Below, one piece after another: positions 54,567 to 63,626 of a stretch of 64,000 bases of DNA. The stretch lies in contig NZ_BPEV01000025.1 of NCBI RefSeq assembly GCF_019654955.1, positions 1-64,000 of the forward strand, read 5' to 3'. The notes beneath the pieces are model-generated. The model did no database searches. It was not told the DNA's origin and worked only from the letters and a program-made list of their open reading frames with translations. Position numbers and translations under genes: made by a program. Within the stretch, counting starts at the first letter, position 1, and every line of letters starts with the position of its first letter. This DNA is from Shewanella sp. KT0246. Its GTDB lineage: Bacteria; Pseudomonadota; Gammaproteobacteria; Enterobacterales; Shewanellaceae.

Positions 54567-55175
54567 ATGAAACCAAGTACATTTATGGCATGGATCACCC
54601 GTATGCCACTTCTCGAACGCTGGGCGTTAATGCATTGTTTTCAAAAAGAGAATGTTTCAGAACATTGCCATCAAGTTGCAGTAATAGCCCATTTATTAGT
54701 TGTGATTAACAATAAACGCTTTGGCGGCAATTTAAATCCTGAAAAAGCCGCAACTATCGCGCTATACCATGAAGTATCAGAAACCAAACTTCAGGATATT
54801 AATTCAAATACTAAGTATCACAGCCCTGAATTTACTAAAGCATTTAAAAAACTTGAAGATTTAGCTGAAAAAGAATGTTTAGCGTCACTACCTGCTGATT
54901 TACGTGAGGAAATGGAGTCTTTACTGGTTCAATCCGAAGTTGATCCAGAGTACAAAGCGATTGTAAAAGCTGCTGACATATTACAAGCCTATGTAAAAAC
55001 GATGAATGAGCTAAGGTTTAACAACGATGAATTTCATCATGTTAAAGACAACCTTGATAAAAAGCTTAACGAAATACAGCAACAATTACCCGAGGTAAAA
55101 TGCTTCATTGATATCTTCTTAGATAGCTGTACTTCTACATTGGATAAATTAACTGAAAACGATCCCCATATTTAA
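54567..55175 (+). CDS. yfbR: YfbR-like 5'-deoxynucleotidase, HD motif changed to HE
   Basis: YfbR removes phosphate from deoxyribonucleoside 5'-monophosphates. The 202-aa HD-domain protein keeps the E. coli numbering: Arg18-Trp19, His33, His68, Asp77 and Asp137 are all present. Position 69, the Asp of the His-Asp pair, is Glu here (LYHEVSE). Glu can still bind metal, but the change is unusual. It is 48 nt before the dGTPase gene on the same strand, so the two are likely cotranscribed. It could be a divergent paralogue rather than the housekeeping enzyme. Confidence 0.83.
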   Translation: MKPSTFMAWITRMPLLERWALMHCFQKENVSEHCHQVAVIAHLLVVINNKRFGGNLNPEKAATIALYHEVSETKLQDINSNTKYHSPEFTKAFKKLEDLAEKECLASLPADLREEMESLLVQSEVDPEYKAIVKAADILQAYVKTMNELRFNNDEFHHVKDNLDKKLNEIQQQLPEVKCFIDIFLDSCTSTLDKLTENDPHI

Positions 55176-55223
55176 TGACTAGTTACTGAAACCCAGTTAG
55201 CAGCCTTTGATAAAGGAACTAAA

Positions 55224-56603
55224 ATGCCAGATACGATTTCTTATAAAAAAACTGAACATGAACTAATCCAAAATCCATGGCATGACAGACGTTTAGGGGA
55301 GGATAAGCTAAGACGTAATGATCATCGTAGCCCTTTTCAACGTGACCGTGCTCGAATTTTGCATTCTGCTGCATTCAGACGTTTACAGGCTAAAACTCAA
55401 GTTCACGGTATTGGCATGAATGACTTTTTTAGAACAAGGCTAACCCACTCATTGGAAGTATCTCAAATCGGCACTGGCATTGCTGCTCAGCTAAAGCGTA
55501 AATACAATGAAATCAATTCTCTACTAGACTCAATGAGTTTAATAGAATCCTTATGCTTAGCTCATGACATAGGCCATCCACCTTTCGGTCATGGCGGTGA
55601 AGTCGCGCTTAATTACATGATGCGCAATCACGGTGGATTTGAAGGTAACGGACAAACCTTTCGTATTCTCGCAAGACTTGAACCCTATACTGAGTATTGG
55701 GGAATGAACTTAACTCGACGTACTTTATTAGGGATCCTTAAGTACCCTGCTCTATATAACAAATTGCATGTTGATTTAGGTCAACAAGAAATTAAAAACC
55801 ATCGGCAACTGAAACCCTCTGAGTGGCCGCCAGTTAAAAGTTTGTTCAATGATGATAAAGATATTTATGACTGGGTTTTAGCAAGTTTATCAACAAGTGA
55901 TCGTAATCGATTTGTAAGCTCCAAACCTAGTCCTACTGATACATATCCGCATCATCGAACACAATTTAAATCATTCGATTGCTCTATTATGGAGCTCGCA
56001 GACGATATTGCTTACGCAGTACACGATTTAGAAGACGCCATAGTCATGGGGATTGTCACTCCAGCTCAATGGCAGCGTGATGTTGCTATGCATTTATCAG
56101 AAAGTGAAGACCAATGGCTAAGTAATGAATTTAAAACCATTGCAGATAAACTGTTTTCCCATCAGCATCACTTACGAAAAGATGCAATCGGAACCTTAGT
56201 AAACGGATTTGTTACCGACATCATTATTACCGAAGACCAGAAATTTGAAGAGCCACTACTGAGATACAATGCAGCACTACAACCTGCTTTTGCTGATGCA
56301 TTGGATACCCTTAAAAAATTCGTGTTTAAGTATGTAATTCGCAAACCTGAAATACAAATGCTCGAATACAAAGGACAACAAATCGTGATGGAGTTGTTCG
56401 AAGCTTTTGAGTCAGATCCGCTGCGATTATTACCGCTTAATACTCAAGAGCGGTGGCAACACGCTAAAGACAATAATTTAAACGAGATGCGCATCATCGC
56501 AGATTATATTTCGGGAATGACAGATGAATTTGCAGGCCGCTTACATCAACAACTATTTGGTCCTAAATCTGCTGGAATATTTGAGATAAGCTTAGAGAGA
56601 TAG
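55224..56603 (+). CDS. dgt: dGTPase-family deoxynucleoside triphosphate triphosphohydrolase
   Basis: It hydrolyses dGTP (and possibly other dNTPs) to deoxynucleoside and triphosphate. The 459-aa HD protein shows [16 protein letters not shown], the first metal His in [10 protein letters not shown], the HD pair in [17 protein letters not shown] and the last Asp in [15 protein letters not shown]. Family relatives in Shewanella have been reported to protect against phage by draining dNTPs. AAAGGAACTAAA precedes the ATG. It lies after yfbR and is closed by a palindromic terminator. Confidence 0.92.
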   Translation: MPDTISYKKTEHELIQNPWHDRRLGEDKLRRNDHRSPFQRDRARILHSAAFRRLQAKTQVHGIGMNDFFRTRLTHSLEVSQIGTGIAAQLKRKYNEINSLLDSMSLIESLCLAHDIGHPPFGHGGEVALNYMMRNHGGFEGNGQTFRILARLEPYTEYWGMNLTRRTLLGILKYPALYNKLHVDLGQQEIKNHRQLKPSEWPPVKSLFNDDKDIYDWVLASLSTSDRNRFVSSKPSPTDTYPHHRTQFKSFDCSIMELADDIAYAVHDLEDAIVMGIVTPAQWQRDVAMHLSESEDQWLSNEFKTIADKLFSHQHHLRKDAIGTLVNGFVTDIIITEDQKFEEPLLRYNAALQPAFADALDTLKKFVFKYVIRKPEIQMLEYKGQQIVMELFEAFESDPLRLLPLNTQERWQHAKDNNLNEMRIIADYISGMTDEFAGRLHQQLFGPKSAGIFEISLER

Positions 56604-56707
56604 TAACTCTTAGACTCACAAGGCATAAGGGTAAAAGTAAGAGCAAATTAGTTACACCAACAACTACTTACAACTAGTAATAACCACAAGTGCTTACAAC
56701 ATGAGGT

Positions 56708-56737
56708 AAAGTGAAGCGATATCGCTTCACTTTATTC
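56708..56737 (+). terminator. Palindromic terminator after dgt
   Basis: AAAGTGAAGCGAT (56708–56720) with ATCGCTTCACTTT (56721–56733) is a perfect 26-bp palindrome about 105 nt after the stop, followed by ATTCTT. A weak T-run lowers certainty. Confidence 0.6.
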
Positions 56738-56854
56738 TTACTACATCACAGTAAACCACGTAATAATTAATTTAGCTCCTAAACTACCCTTGTTCTACTT
56801 TCAGTTGATTTAACTGTAATCAAACTTTAAACAACCTGATTTAAGTTTAATATG

Positions 56855-56957
56855 TGATCAACACGATAATTACCTGTCTAACATCGTAATAAAATTACCA
56901 ATAACACCCAAAGCGTGCAGTTGATCACGACAATAATGCCTCCAAAGAGGTAATTTT
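56855..56957. promoter_or_regulatory. adhE upstream control region with repeated operator-like motif
   Basis: Two related 19–20-mers, TGATCAACACGATAATTACC (56855–56874) and TGATCACGACAATAATGCC (56922–56940), lie 67 bp apart; their starts also form the inverted pair GTGATCAAC/GTTGATCAC. AAAATTACC (56891–56899) and GGTAATTTT (56949–56957) form another inverted pair. The regulator is unknown. Confidence 0.45.
56885..56899. promoter_or_regulatory. HexR-like operator upstream of adhE
   Basis: CGTAATAAAATTACC agrees at 12 of 15 positions with the recalled HexR consensus, with the GTAAT/ATTAC half-sites complete. It lies 167 bp before the adhE ATG. adhE is among the genes reported under HexR control in Shewanella. 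Confidence 0.5.
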
Positions 56958-57065
56958 ATAACGAAGATTAAGAATTCTTGTAGATAAACAAACTAATGAA
57001 CTCACATATAAGAGTCGTTACCTAAAGCTGTTTAGTTTAGTTAACTATTTTTTAAGGAAGTGATT

Positions 57066-59678
57066 ATGACTGTCACCAATACAGAGCAACTTAACCAACT
57101 TGTTGACCGAGTCGCTAAAGCGCAAAAAGAATTTGCTAACTTCAGCCAAGAACAAGTCGACAAAATATTTCGAGCCGCTGCACTTGCTGCCACTGACGCA
57201 CGAATTTCACTTGCTAAGATGGCTGCATCTGAAACAAATATGGGTTTATTAGAAGACAAAGTCATTAAGAATCACTTTGCATCTGAATACATCTATAACA
57301 AATACAAAGATGATAAAACCTGCGGAATTATCGGCGAGGATGTGACTTTTGGTACCATCACAATTGCTGAACCTGTTGGAATTATTTGCGGGATTGTACC
57401 GACTACAAACCCAACATCGACAGCCATTTTCAAAGCATTAATCAGCCTTAAAACCCGTAATGGTATCATCTTCTCACCGCACCCTCGGGCAAAGCAATCA
57501 ACGACAACAGCTGCAAGAATCGTGCTTGAAGCTGCAATTGAAGCTGGTGCCCCTAAAGATATTATTGGTTGGATTGATGAGCCATCGGTTGCTCTGTCTA
57601 ATCAATTAATGACTCATGAAAAAATCAACTTAATCCTCGCCACTGGTGGGCCTGGTATGGTTAAAGCTGCGTACTCATCAGGTAAACCAGCTATTGGCGT
57701 TGGCGCAGGTAATACACCAATTGTGATTGATGAAACCGCTGATATTAAACGTGCAGTCAGTTCAATATTAATGTCAAAGACATTTGATTACGGTGTCGTG
57801 TGCGCATCTGAGCAAGCAGTCGTAGTCGTTGACAGCATTTACGAGCAAGTGAAAGAACGTTTTGCAACTCATGGCGGTTACATGTTGTCAGTTGCAGAAA
57901 CTCAAGCAATGCAAGATGTAATACTTAAAAATGGCAACTTAAACGCTGACATTGTAGGACAAAGTGCAGCGACAATCGCTGCAATGGCCGGGATTGATGT
58001 ACCTAGCTGGACCAAAGTATTGATCGGGGAAGTAACAGAGATTAGTGATGCAGAAGCCTTTGCACACGAAAAACTTTCACCTTTGTTAGGAATGTATCGT
58101 GCAACTGACTTCAATAATGCAATGGATAAAGCTGAAGCTTTAGTCACTCTGGGTGGTATTGGCCATACGTCAGGTTTGTACACAGACCAAGATGGACAAA
58201 GTGAGCGTGTTAAAGCCTTTGGTTTTAGAATGAAAACTGCCCGTATCTTAATTAATACTCCTGCATCTCAAGGTGGTATTGGTGACTTATATAACTTCAA
58301 GTTAGCGCCATCATTAACCTTAGGTTGCGGCTCTTGGGGTGGTAATTCAATCTCAGAAAATGTTGGACCAAGTCATTTAATCAATAAGAAAACTGTCGCT
58401 AAAAGGGCTGAGAATATGTTGTGGCATAAACTTCCATCATCTATTTATTTCCGTCGTGGCAGTTTACCGATTGCACTTGAAGAGCTAGAAACTAAAAAAC
58501 GTGCGCTAATTGTTACTGACAAATACCTATTTAATAATGGATATTGCGACGAAACAATCAAGATTCTAAAAGCTCAAGGTTTAGAAACTGAAGTCTTTTA
58601 CGAAGTAGAAGCCGACCCTACCTTAGCTATCGTAAAACAAGGGGCTAAAGTCGCTCAAAGCTTCCAACCTGATGTCATTATCGCATTAGGCGGCGGTTCA
58701 CCAATGGATGCCGCAAAAATTATTTGGGTGTTATACGAGCATCCTGAAGTTGACTTTGCTGACTTAGCACTACGATTTATGGACATTCGTAAACGTATCT
58801 ATAAATTCCCAAAACTTGGTGTTAAAGCTCAAATGGTTGCAATACCAACAACATCTGGTACAGGTTCAGAAGTCACCCCTTTTGCGGTTGTTACTGATGA
58901 AGTCACTGGTATGAAGTACCCTATTGCTGATTATCAGTTAACACCAAACATCGCCATCGTTGATCCTAACCTTGTGATGGATATGCCTAAATCATTAACG
59001 GCATTTGGTGGTATTGATGCTGTCACTCACGCACTCGAAGCATACGTCAGTGTCATGGCTAACGAGTTTAGCGATGGTCAAGCACTACAAGCATTAGACC
59101 TATTGGTGGAGTATTTACCAGCGGCTTATGAGCAAGGCGCAAATGCTCCAGTTGCACGAGAAAAAGTGCACAATGGCGCTACGATTGCGGGTATTGCATT
59201 TGCCAATGCTTTCTTAGGGATTTGTCATTCACTGGCCCATAAACTAGGCGCTGAATTCCACTTGGCTCATGGTTTAGCTAATGCACTATTAATCAGTAAT
59301 GTTATTAGATTTAATGCCACTGATATGCCAACCAAGCAAGCATCATTTAGCCAATATGACCGCCCTAAAGCATTGTGCCGTTACGCAACGATTGCTGAGC
59401 ATTTGAAAATTGATGGCGTGGACACTGCCAATACGGATAATGAAAAAGTCGAGTTGTTAATTGCTAAAATTGATCAACTTAAATCTGTCGTGGGGATCCC
59501 AGCATCTATTCAAGAAGCTGGTGTTAACGAAGCCGATTTCTTAGCCAAGTTAGATGAATTAGCAGAACACGCATTTGATGATCAATGTACTGGCGCTAAC
59601 CCGCGTTACCCATTAATTAGAGAGCTTAAACAAATCTTATTAGACAGCTTTTACGGTACCGAATATCAAGACAAGTAA
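57066..59678 (+). CDS. adhE: Bifunctional acetaldehyde-CoA/alcohol dehydrogenase
   Basis: A fermentative enzyme reducing acetyl-CoA to ethanol with two NADH. The N-terminal aldehyde dehydrogenase half has GIVPTTNPTSTAIF and the catalytic Cys in YGVVCASEQ (about residue 245). The C-terminal Fe-alcohol dehydrogenase half has GGGSPMDAAK, TSGTGSEVTPFAV and the metal His in FGGIDAVTHALEAY and HSLAHKLGAEFHLAHG. The start is ATG 57066, 7 nt after AAGGA; a GTG at 57060 is in frame but too close. At 870 aa it is full length. The long upstream region is consistent with complex control. Confidence 0.96.
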   Translation: MTVTNTEQLNQLVDRVAKAQKEFANFSQEQVDKIFRAAALAATDARISLAKMAASETNMGLLEDKVIKNHFASEYIYNKYKDDKTCGIIGEDVTFGTITIAEPVGIICGIVPTTNPTSTAIFKALISLKTRNGIIFSPHPRAKQSTTTAARIVLEAAIEAGAPKDIIGWIDEPSVALSNQLMTHEKINLILATGGPGMVKAAYSSGKPAIGVGAGNTPIVIDETADIKRAVSSILMSKTFDYGVVCASEQAVVVVDSIYEQVKERFATHGGYMLSVAETQAMQDVILKNGNLNADIVGQSAATIAAMAGIDVPSWTKVLIGEVTEISDAEAFAHEKLSPLLGMYRATDFNNAMDKAEALVTLGGIGHTSGLYTDQDGQSERVKAFGFRMKTARILINTPASQGGIGDLYNFKLAPSLTLGCGSWGGNSISENVGPSHLINKKTVAKRAENMLWHKLPSSIYFRRGSLPIALEELETKKRALIVTDKYLFNNGYCDETIKILKAQGLETEVFYEVEADPTLAIVKQGAKVAQSFQPDVIIALGGGSPMDAAKIIWVLYEHPEVDFADLALRFMDIRKRIYKFPKLGVKAQMVAIPTTSGTGSEVTPFAVVTDEVTGMKYPIADYQLTPNIAIVDPNLVMDMPKSLTAFGGIDAVTHALEAYVSVMANEFSDGQALQALDLLVEYLPAAYEQGANAPVAREKVHNGATIAGIAFANAFLGICHSLAHKLGAEFHLAHGLANALLISNVIRFNATDMPTKQASFSQYDRPKALCRYATIAEHLKIDGVDTANTDNEKVELLIAKIDQLKSVVGIPASIQEAGVNEADFLAKLDELAEHAFDDQCTGANPRYPLIRELKQILLDSFYGTEYQDK

Positions 59679-59725
59679 GCTGACTAATCATCTTATTGAG
59701 TCATAAATTAATGATGTCCGTTTTG

Positions 59726-59763
59726 AAACGCTAATCATTCTTCTGAATTGATTAGCGTTTTTT
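59726..59763 (+). terminator. adhE terminator
   Basis: AAACGCTAATCA (59726–59737) pairs with TGATTAGCGTTT (59749–59760) around an 11-nt loop, followed by more Ts. Confidence 0.85.
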
Positions 59764-59934
59764 CACTAAAACAAACTCCTAATGAACACCGCTACCTTAG
59801 GTTTGAATAGATCCTAGCAAAGATGTAGTTGTAAATAAGCCGTTGTACTTAAGAATCGGCAACAAGTTATTGCTGTTCACTTCCCCTTCTGATTTACTTA
59901 CAAATTATTATCAAACTAATGAAGTGAATATTTA

Positions 59935-60504
59935 ATGAAGCGTCGTATATTTCTAAAATCCATGTTGGCTGGCGGTGCTATAACTTCTGTAGCAGTCGGT
60001 GTCGCTTGGATGGTAATCGATGCAGAAAGTGAAGCATTAACTATAGAATCAACACTAGTGAAATTAGAAAAGCTAAAACAAGTCTTACAGCATGAACAAC
60101 AAGCAATAGCAATTAAAACAACAGGCGTTTGGGATTTAAAACAAATTTTTACTCATTGTGCTCAAAGTGTTGAATACTCTATGACTGGATACCCTGAACA
60201 TAAATCTAAAGTATTTAAACAAACCATAGGTAGTTTGGCTTTTTCAGCTTTTGCCTCTAAAGGAAAAATGACTCACAAATTAAGTGAAGCAATACCCGGA
60301 GCACCGCGGCTTTTGACAAATAAAACTCAAGATACTGTTGAGGTATTGATTCAGTTAGACCGATTTAAACAATCATTACTGGATTTTGAATCTTATATTG
60401 GCGAGCTTAAGCCACACTTTGCTTATGGATTGCTAACCAAAGAAGAATACGCCTTGGCTCATGCAATGCACTTTAATAATCATTTATTAGAAATTACAAC
60501 CTAA
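59935..60504 (+). CDS. Tat-exported DUF1569 (DinB-like) protein
   Basis: A 189-aa protein with a twin-arginine signal: KRRIFLKSM at residues 2–10 fits S/T-RR-x-F-L-K, followed by a hydrophobic stretch to about residue 27 (AITSVAVGVAWMVI). The mature part is helical, with WDLKQIFTHCAQSVEYSMTGYP and a C-terminal HAMHFNNHLLEI. These histidines fit the metal-binding pattern of DinB-superfamily DUF1569 proteins, whose function is unknown. Tat export suggests it folds with a metal in the cytoplasm. It is monocistronic. Confidence 0.75.
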   Translation: MKRRIFLKSMLAGGAITSVAVGVAWMVIDAESEALTIESTLVKLEKLKQVLQHEQQAIAIKTTGVWDLKQIFTHCAQSVEYSMTGYPEHKSKVFKQTIGSLAFSAFASKGKMTHKLSEAIPGAPRLLTNKTQDTVEVLIQLDRFKQSLLDFESYIGELKPHFAYGLLTKEEYALAHAMHFNNHLLEITT

Positions 60505-60532
60505 TAAGCACTCTTATACAGTAATCTAAACG

Positions 60533-61024
60533 TCATTCAGCTGGAATATGCAATTTCATTTCTACCATAGACGCTTCAAAGCCTACCTTTTTATAAGCTT
60601 TTATTGCTGCATCATTTTTTGCATATACATCGAGATAAAAATCGAACACTCCTCGTTTTGTGCTCCAATGGATCAATTCATCCATGATGAGTTTATTTAA
60701 GCCAAGTCCACGATATTCTGCCGCAACATACATAAAACCTATGTAGCCATGTTCAATATGCTTTAATGATTTTTTCGACGCTCTAATTTGTACATAGCCA
60801 GTAGCGATGATTGAATTGCCATCTACAGCGACCATCAACATACTATTTTCTTGTGTTAATAGGCTATCTAAGTCGTAATAAGTGGCCCCAACACTTTTTA
60901 TAATTGAATTAAATGGCCTTTCCGCCTCAACCACTTTTTGCTCGAGATTTAATAAAACATTTTTATCCGCTAACGTCGCTCGTCTGTAAATAATATTGTC
61001 TAATCTGGTTTCTAATTGATTCAA
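60533..61024 (-). CDS. GNAT-family N-acetyltransferase
   Basis: A 163-aa acetyltransferase: acetyl-CoA-binding loop in VAAEYRGLGLNKLIMDELIHW (about residues 101–121, Arg-Gly-x-Gly-Leu), preceded by the IGFMYV strand and followed by YAKNDAAIKAYKKVGFE with the usual Asn and Tyr. Substrate unknown. It starts 8 nt after the membrane protein gene on the same strand, so the two are likely cotranscribed. Confidence 0.85.
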   Translation of the reverse strand: MNQLETRLDNIIYRRATLADKNVLLNLEQKVVEAERPFNSIIKSVGATYYDLDSLLTQENSMLMVAVDGNSIIATGYVQIRASKKSLKHIEHGYIGFMYVAAEYRGLGLNKLIMDELIHWSTKRGVFDFYLDVYAKNDAAIKAYKKVGFEASMVEMKLHIPAE

Positions 61025-61032
61025 TTGTTTGC

Positions 61033-62037
61033 CTAAGAATGATGTCTATGATTGATAGCTAATGCATTCACTAAGCTATTTGGATTATCTATACCAAGAT
61101 ATACTGTTTCAATATCACAGTTACTTAGTTGGTAACTAATACAGATGTTGGGATTACCACTGAAGTTATAACGTTTAATATTTTGACCACGTCGAATATA
61201 GCCAGAGCTTAATTTAACCATTGTAATGTCACTAATGGGAATTGATAAACAATTAAAAACTCCGTAGCGGATATATAAATATTTGTTATCCATACTGATT
61301 GGACGTCGCGACATTGCTAGGTATTCAGCCACAAAAAATACCAAACTTAAACAAGTAACAACTGTTATGACATTCGCTGCAAATGCAGACCAAACAAAAT
61401 GGATGACAAGATGCATCAAAGGTATTTCAAAACAAATCATCAATATGAAACCAAGCGCGTTTGACTGATTATCATCTTTTAAATGGTAACTAAAATGCTG
61501 TCCCCCCCGATATGCAGAAGGTTTTATAAACCGACTACAAAATACAAAGCTCCAAACCCGTGTTTCAAATTTCAAAAGACTGGCCAACACACCATCGCCA
61601 ACTATCTTTTTTATCGGCTTTTCAATGGCCATATCTGGATCATCTTTTTCAATTATTGCTTGTTTAATGGCAAATATGACGCAGCCAATTACGCTTAATT
61701 CAATAAAAACAAAACCCACCAATAATATAAAACGCAACTCAGTCAAATAAGGCCATAGAACTTGGTATTGTTTGGGAATTATCAAGCTGCCTATAAATAC
61801 AAACAAAGCGAAGTAGCTGAGTGATTTTAATAACGCTAGCTTTCTAGGTTTTATACACAGAAAGCAAATAATGGGTAAAGTAATAGCTATATCAATCAAT
61901 AACAACCAATCACTTTTAGCTGCACCATAGTCGTTCAGCCATAAGTCATGATTAAAGAAATACCACCAAACTATGCTAAATAATATTAAACACATCAGTG
62001 GTATTTTACTCATTACCTTTGTCGTATTTGATTTCAT
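61033..62037 (-). CDS. Multi-pass membrane protein of unknown function with C-terminal PH-like segment
   Basis: A 334-aa inner-membrane protein not recognised as a named family. Hydrophobic helices are at about residues 11–27, 44–62, 69–87 and 98–125, with two more at about 195–245. The cytosolic C-terminus (RRPISMDNKYLYIRYGVFNCLSI to LGIDNPNSLVNAL) reads as a beta-rich domain like the bacterial PH domain attached to membrane anchors. It is probably cotranscribed with the downstream acetyltransferase. Confidence 0.7.
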   Translation of the reverse strand: MKSNTTKVMSKIPLMCLILFSIVWWYFFNHDLWLNDYGAAKSDWLLLIDIAITLPIICFLCIKPRKLALLKSLSYFALFVFIGSLIIPKQYQVLWPYLTELRFILLVGFVFIELSVIGCVIFAIKQAIIEKDDPDMAIEKPIKKIVGDGVLASLLKFETRVWSFVFCSRFIKPSAYRGGQHFSYHLKDDNQSNALGFILMICFEIPLMHLVIHFVWSAFAANVITVVTCLSLVFFVAEYLAMSRRPISMDNKYLYIRYGVFNCLSIPISDITMVKLSSGYIRRGQNIKRYNFSGNPNICISYQLSNCDIETVYLGIDNPNSLVNALAINHRHHS

Positions 62038-62120
62038 AAATGTCCTTATTCGACAGGCTACTAAAGAGCAACTATTAGAGAGTAATAGTCAGTGATCAAA
62101 TAATGATGGAGAATTTGTGC

Positions 62121-62822
62121 CTAAATTCGCTTTAAGTACATGAAGCAATCTGTGGCTTGCTTTATTCCATCAACAATATAATCTTTAGTATATTGCTCTA
62201 TCACTTCAAATCCCTTGTCTGTAAGTAACCGGGCTAGATCTTTGGCTTCATAATAGTACATATGTACCCTATCACCTGAAGCTGACTCTTGAGCCATCGA
62301 TTTTTTGTAATCACCTGCCATAAAACTGATAAATAATATGCTTTTTTTAGCGAGTAATTGTGACATGTCTTCGATAAATCGTTTCAATGCCTGTTGGTTC
62401 AAATAGGGAATACTGAAAGCGCATATAGCAACATTAAATAAATCACGGTCAAACTGTGCTTTCAATGTCAAAATTTCTCGCATATCTAAAACATCATAAT
62501 GATATTGTGGGTTGTTTGCATTAGCTAGCCTGACCATATTTGGCGCAAGATCAAAACCATAGATTTTAATAGGCAACAATTCTTTGTCTGGATTACGCCA
62601 ATTTGAAAGATAGCAACTAACATTTCCTGGCCCGCAACCAACCTCTAACACAGATATCTCATTACAGGCTTTATTGCTTGTAACATCATTAAGTTGCAAT
62701 TGATAAATATACTCGCATAATTTATCTAGACTGTGACTATATAAATTGCAATCCATATATTTGTCTTGATACTTTTCTGCCATTTTATTAAATGTAGCGA
62801 CAGTTTCTTGCACATTTTCCAT
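62121..62822 (-). CDS. Class I SAM-dependent methyltransferase
   Basis: A 233-aa Rossmann methyltransferase: motif I VLEVGCGPGNVS at about residues 58–69, the acidic strand IYGFDLAPNMV, YDVLDMREI (adenine contact) and FNVAICAFSIPYL. Substrate is not evident; the N-terminal ATFNKMAEKYQDKYMD resembles small-molecule or ubiquinone-type methyltransferases. It is monocistronic between the membrane protein gene and eda, all on the minus strand. Confidence 0.85.
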   Translation of the reverse strand: MENVQETVATFNKMAEKYQDKYMDCNLYSHSLDKLCEYIYQLQLNDVTSNKACNEISVLEVGCGPGNVSCYLSNWRNPDKELLPIKIYGFDLAPNMVRLANANNPQYHYDVLDMREILTLKAQFDRDLFNVAICAFSIPYLNQQALKRFIEDMSQLLAKKSILFISFMAGDYKKSMAQESASGDRVHMYYYEAKDLARLLTDKGFEVIEQYTKDYIVDGIKQATDCFMYLKRI

Positions 62823-62914
62823 ATGAGATACATTCCAAAGTTATCTTAAAGTCTATCGGTTGTTAACGAGCAAACCCTTTAACGCCATCACCTATAAATA
62901 CTGTACTAAAAAGT

Positions 62915-62942
62915 AATAAAAAAACCACCCGAAGGTGGTTTT
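62915..62942 (-). terminator. Terminator after eda
   Basis: On the minus strand AAAACCACC, loop TTCG, GGTGGTTTT followed by TTT. A UUCG-capped hairpin 24 nt after the eda stop. Confidence 0.9.
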
Positions 62943-62965
62943 GATTTTATTGACTACACTAGCAT

Positions 62966-63607
62966 TTAAAGAGCACTAATTGCATCTTTACATAATTGAG
63001 TTATACGTTCCCAATCACCTTGTTCCATTGCATCTGTTGGTGCAATCCAGCTACCACCAATACAATCAACATTAGGTAAAGCTAAGTAGTTTTTGTAACT
63101 TGATGGCGTAATACCACCAGTAGGACAAAAACGAATATTAGCTAACGGGCCAGAGAACGCTTTAAGCGCATTTACACCACCAGATGCCTCAGCTGGGAAG
63201 AATTTAAAATGGGTATAGCCCAATTCCATTCCTACCATAACTTCAGAAATACTTGCTACGCCTGGAATCAAAGGTACATTACCTTTTTGGGCTGTTTCAA
63301 GTAGTCCCTTTGTAGCACCAGGAGTAATAATAAATTGTGAACCAGCATCAATAGCTTGCTGTAAATGTAGTTCATTTAAAATGGTACCTGCACCCACAAT
63401 CGCTTCTGGTACTTCTTTAGCAATTAATTTAATTGCATCTAAAGCACACTCTGTGCGTAAAGTTATCTCTAGAACACTTATACCACCTGCTACCAATGCT
63501 TTCGCTAACGGTACAGCATGCTCAATTTTATTGATAACCATTACAGGAACAATCGGACTGCGTTTAAAAATATCTTGTGGCTGTATTGTCCAGTTATTCT
63601 CAAGCAT
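62966..63607 (-). CDS. eda: KDPG aldolase / 4-hydroxy-2-oxoglutarate aldolase
   Basis: It cleaves 2-keto-3-deoxy-6-phosphogluconate to pyruvate and glyceraldehyde-3-phosphate in the Entner-Doudoroff pathway. In the 213-aa protein Glu47 and Arg51 (LEITLRTECA) and Schiff-base Lys135 (LGYTHFKFFPAE) are in place, with ITPGATKG and the phosphate-binding PTGGITPS. It lies 19 nt after edd and ends the operon at a UUCG terminator. Confidence 0.97.
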   Translation of the reverse strand: MLENNWTIQPQDIFKRSPIVPVMVINKIEHAVPLAKALVAGGISVLEITLRTECALDAIKLIAKEVPEAIVGAGTILNELHLQQAIDAGSQFIITPGATKGLLETAQKGNVPLIPGVASISEVMVGMELGYTHFKFFPAEASGGVNALKAFSGPLANIRFCPTGGITPSSYKNYLALPNVDCIGGSWIAPTDAMEQGDWERITQLCKDAISAL

Positions 63608-63626
63608 TCGTTAATCTTCCTTAAAA

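Noticed and set aside
56805..56823. TTGAT…ATCAA upstream of adhE as an FNR site
   Set aside because: The half-sites are 9 bp apart, not 4, so FNR cannot bind them as a dimer site.
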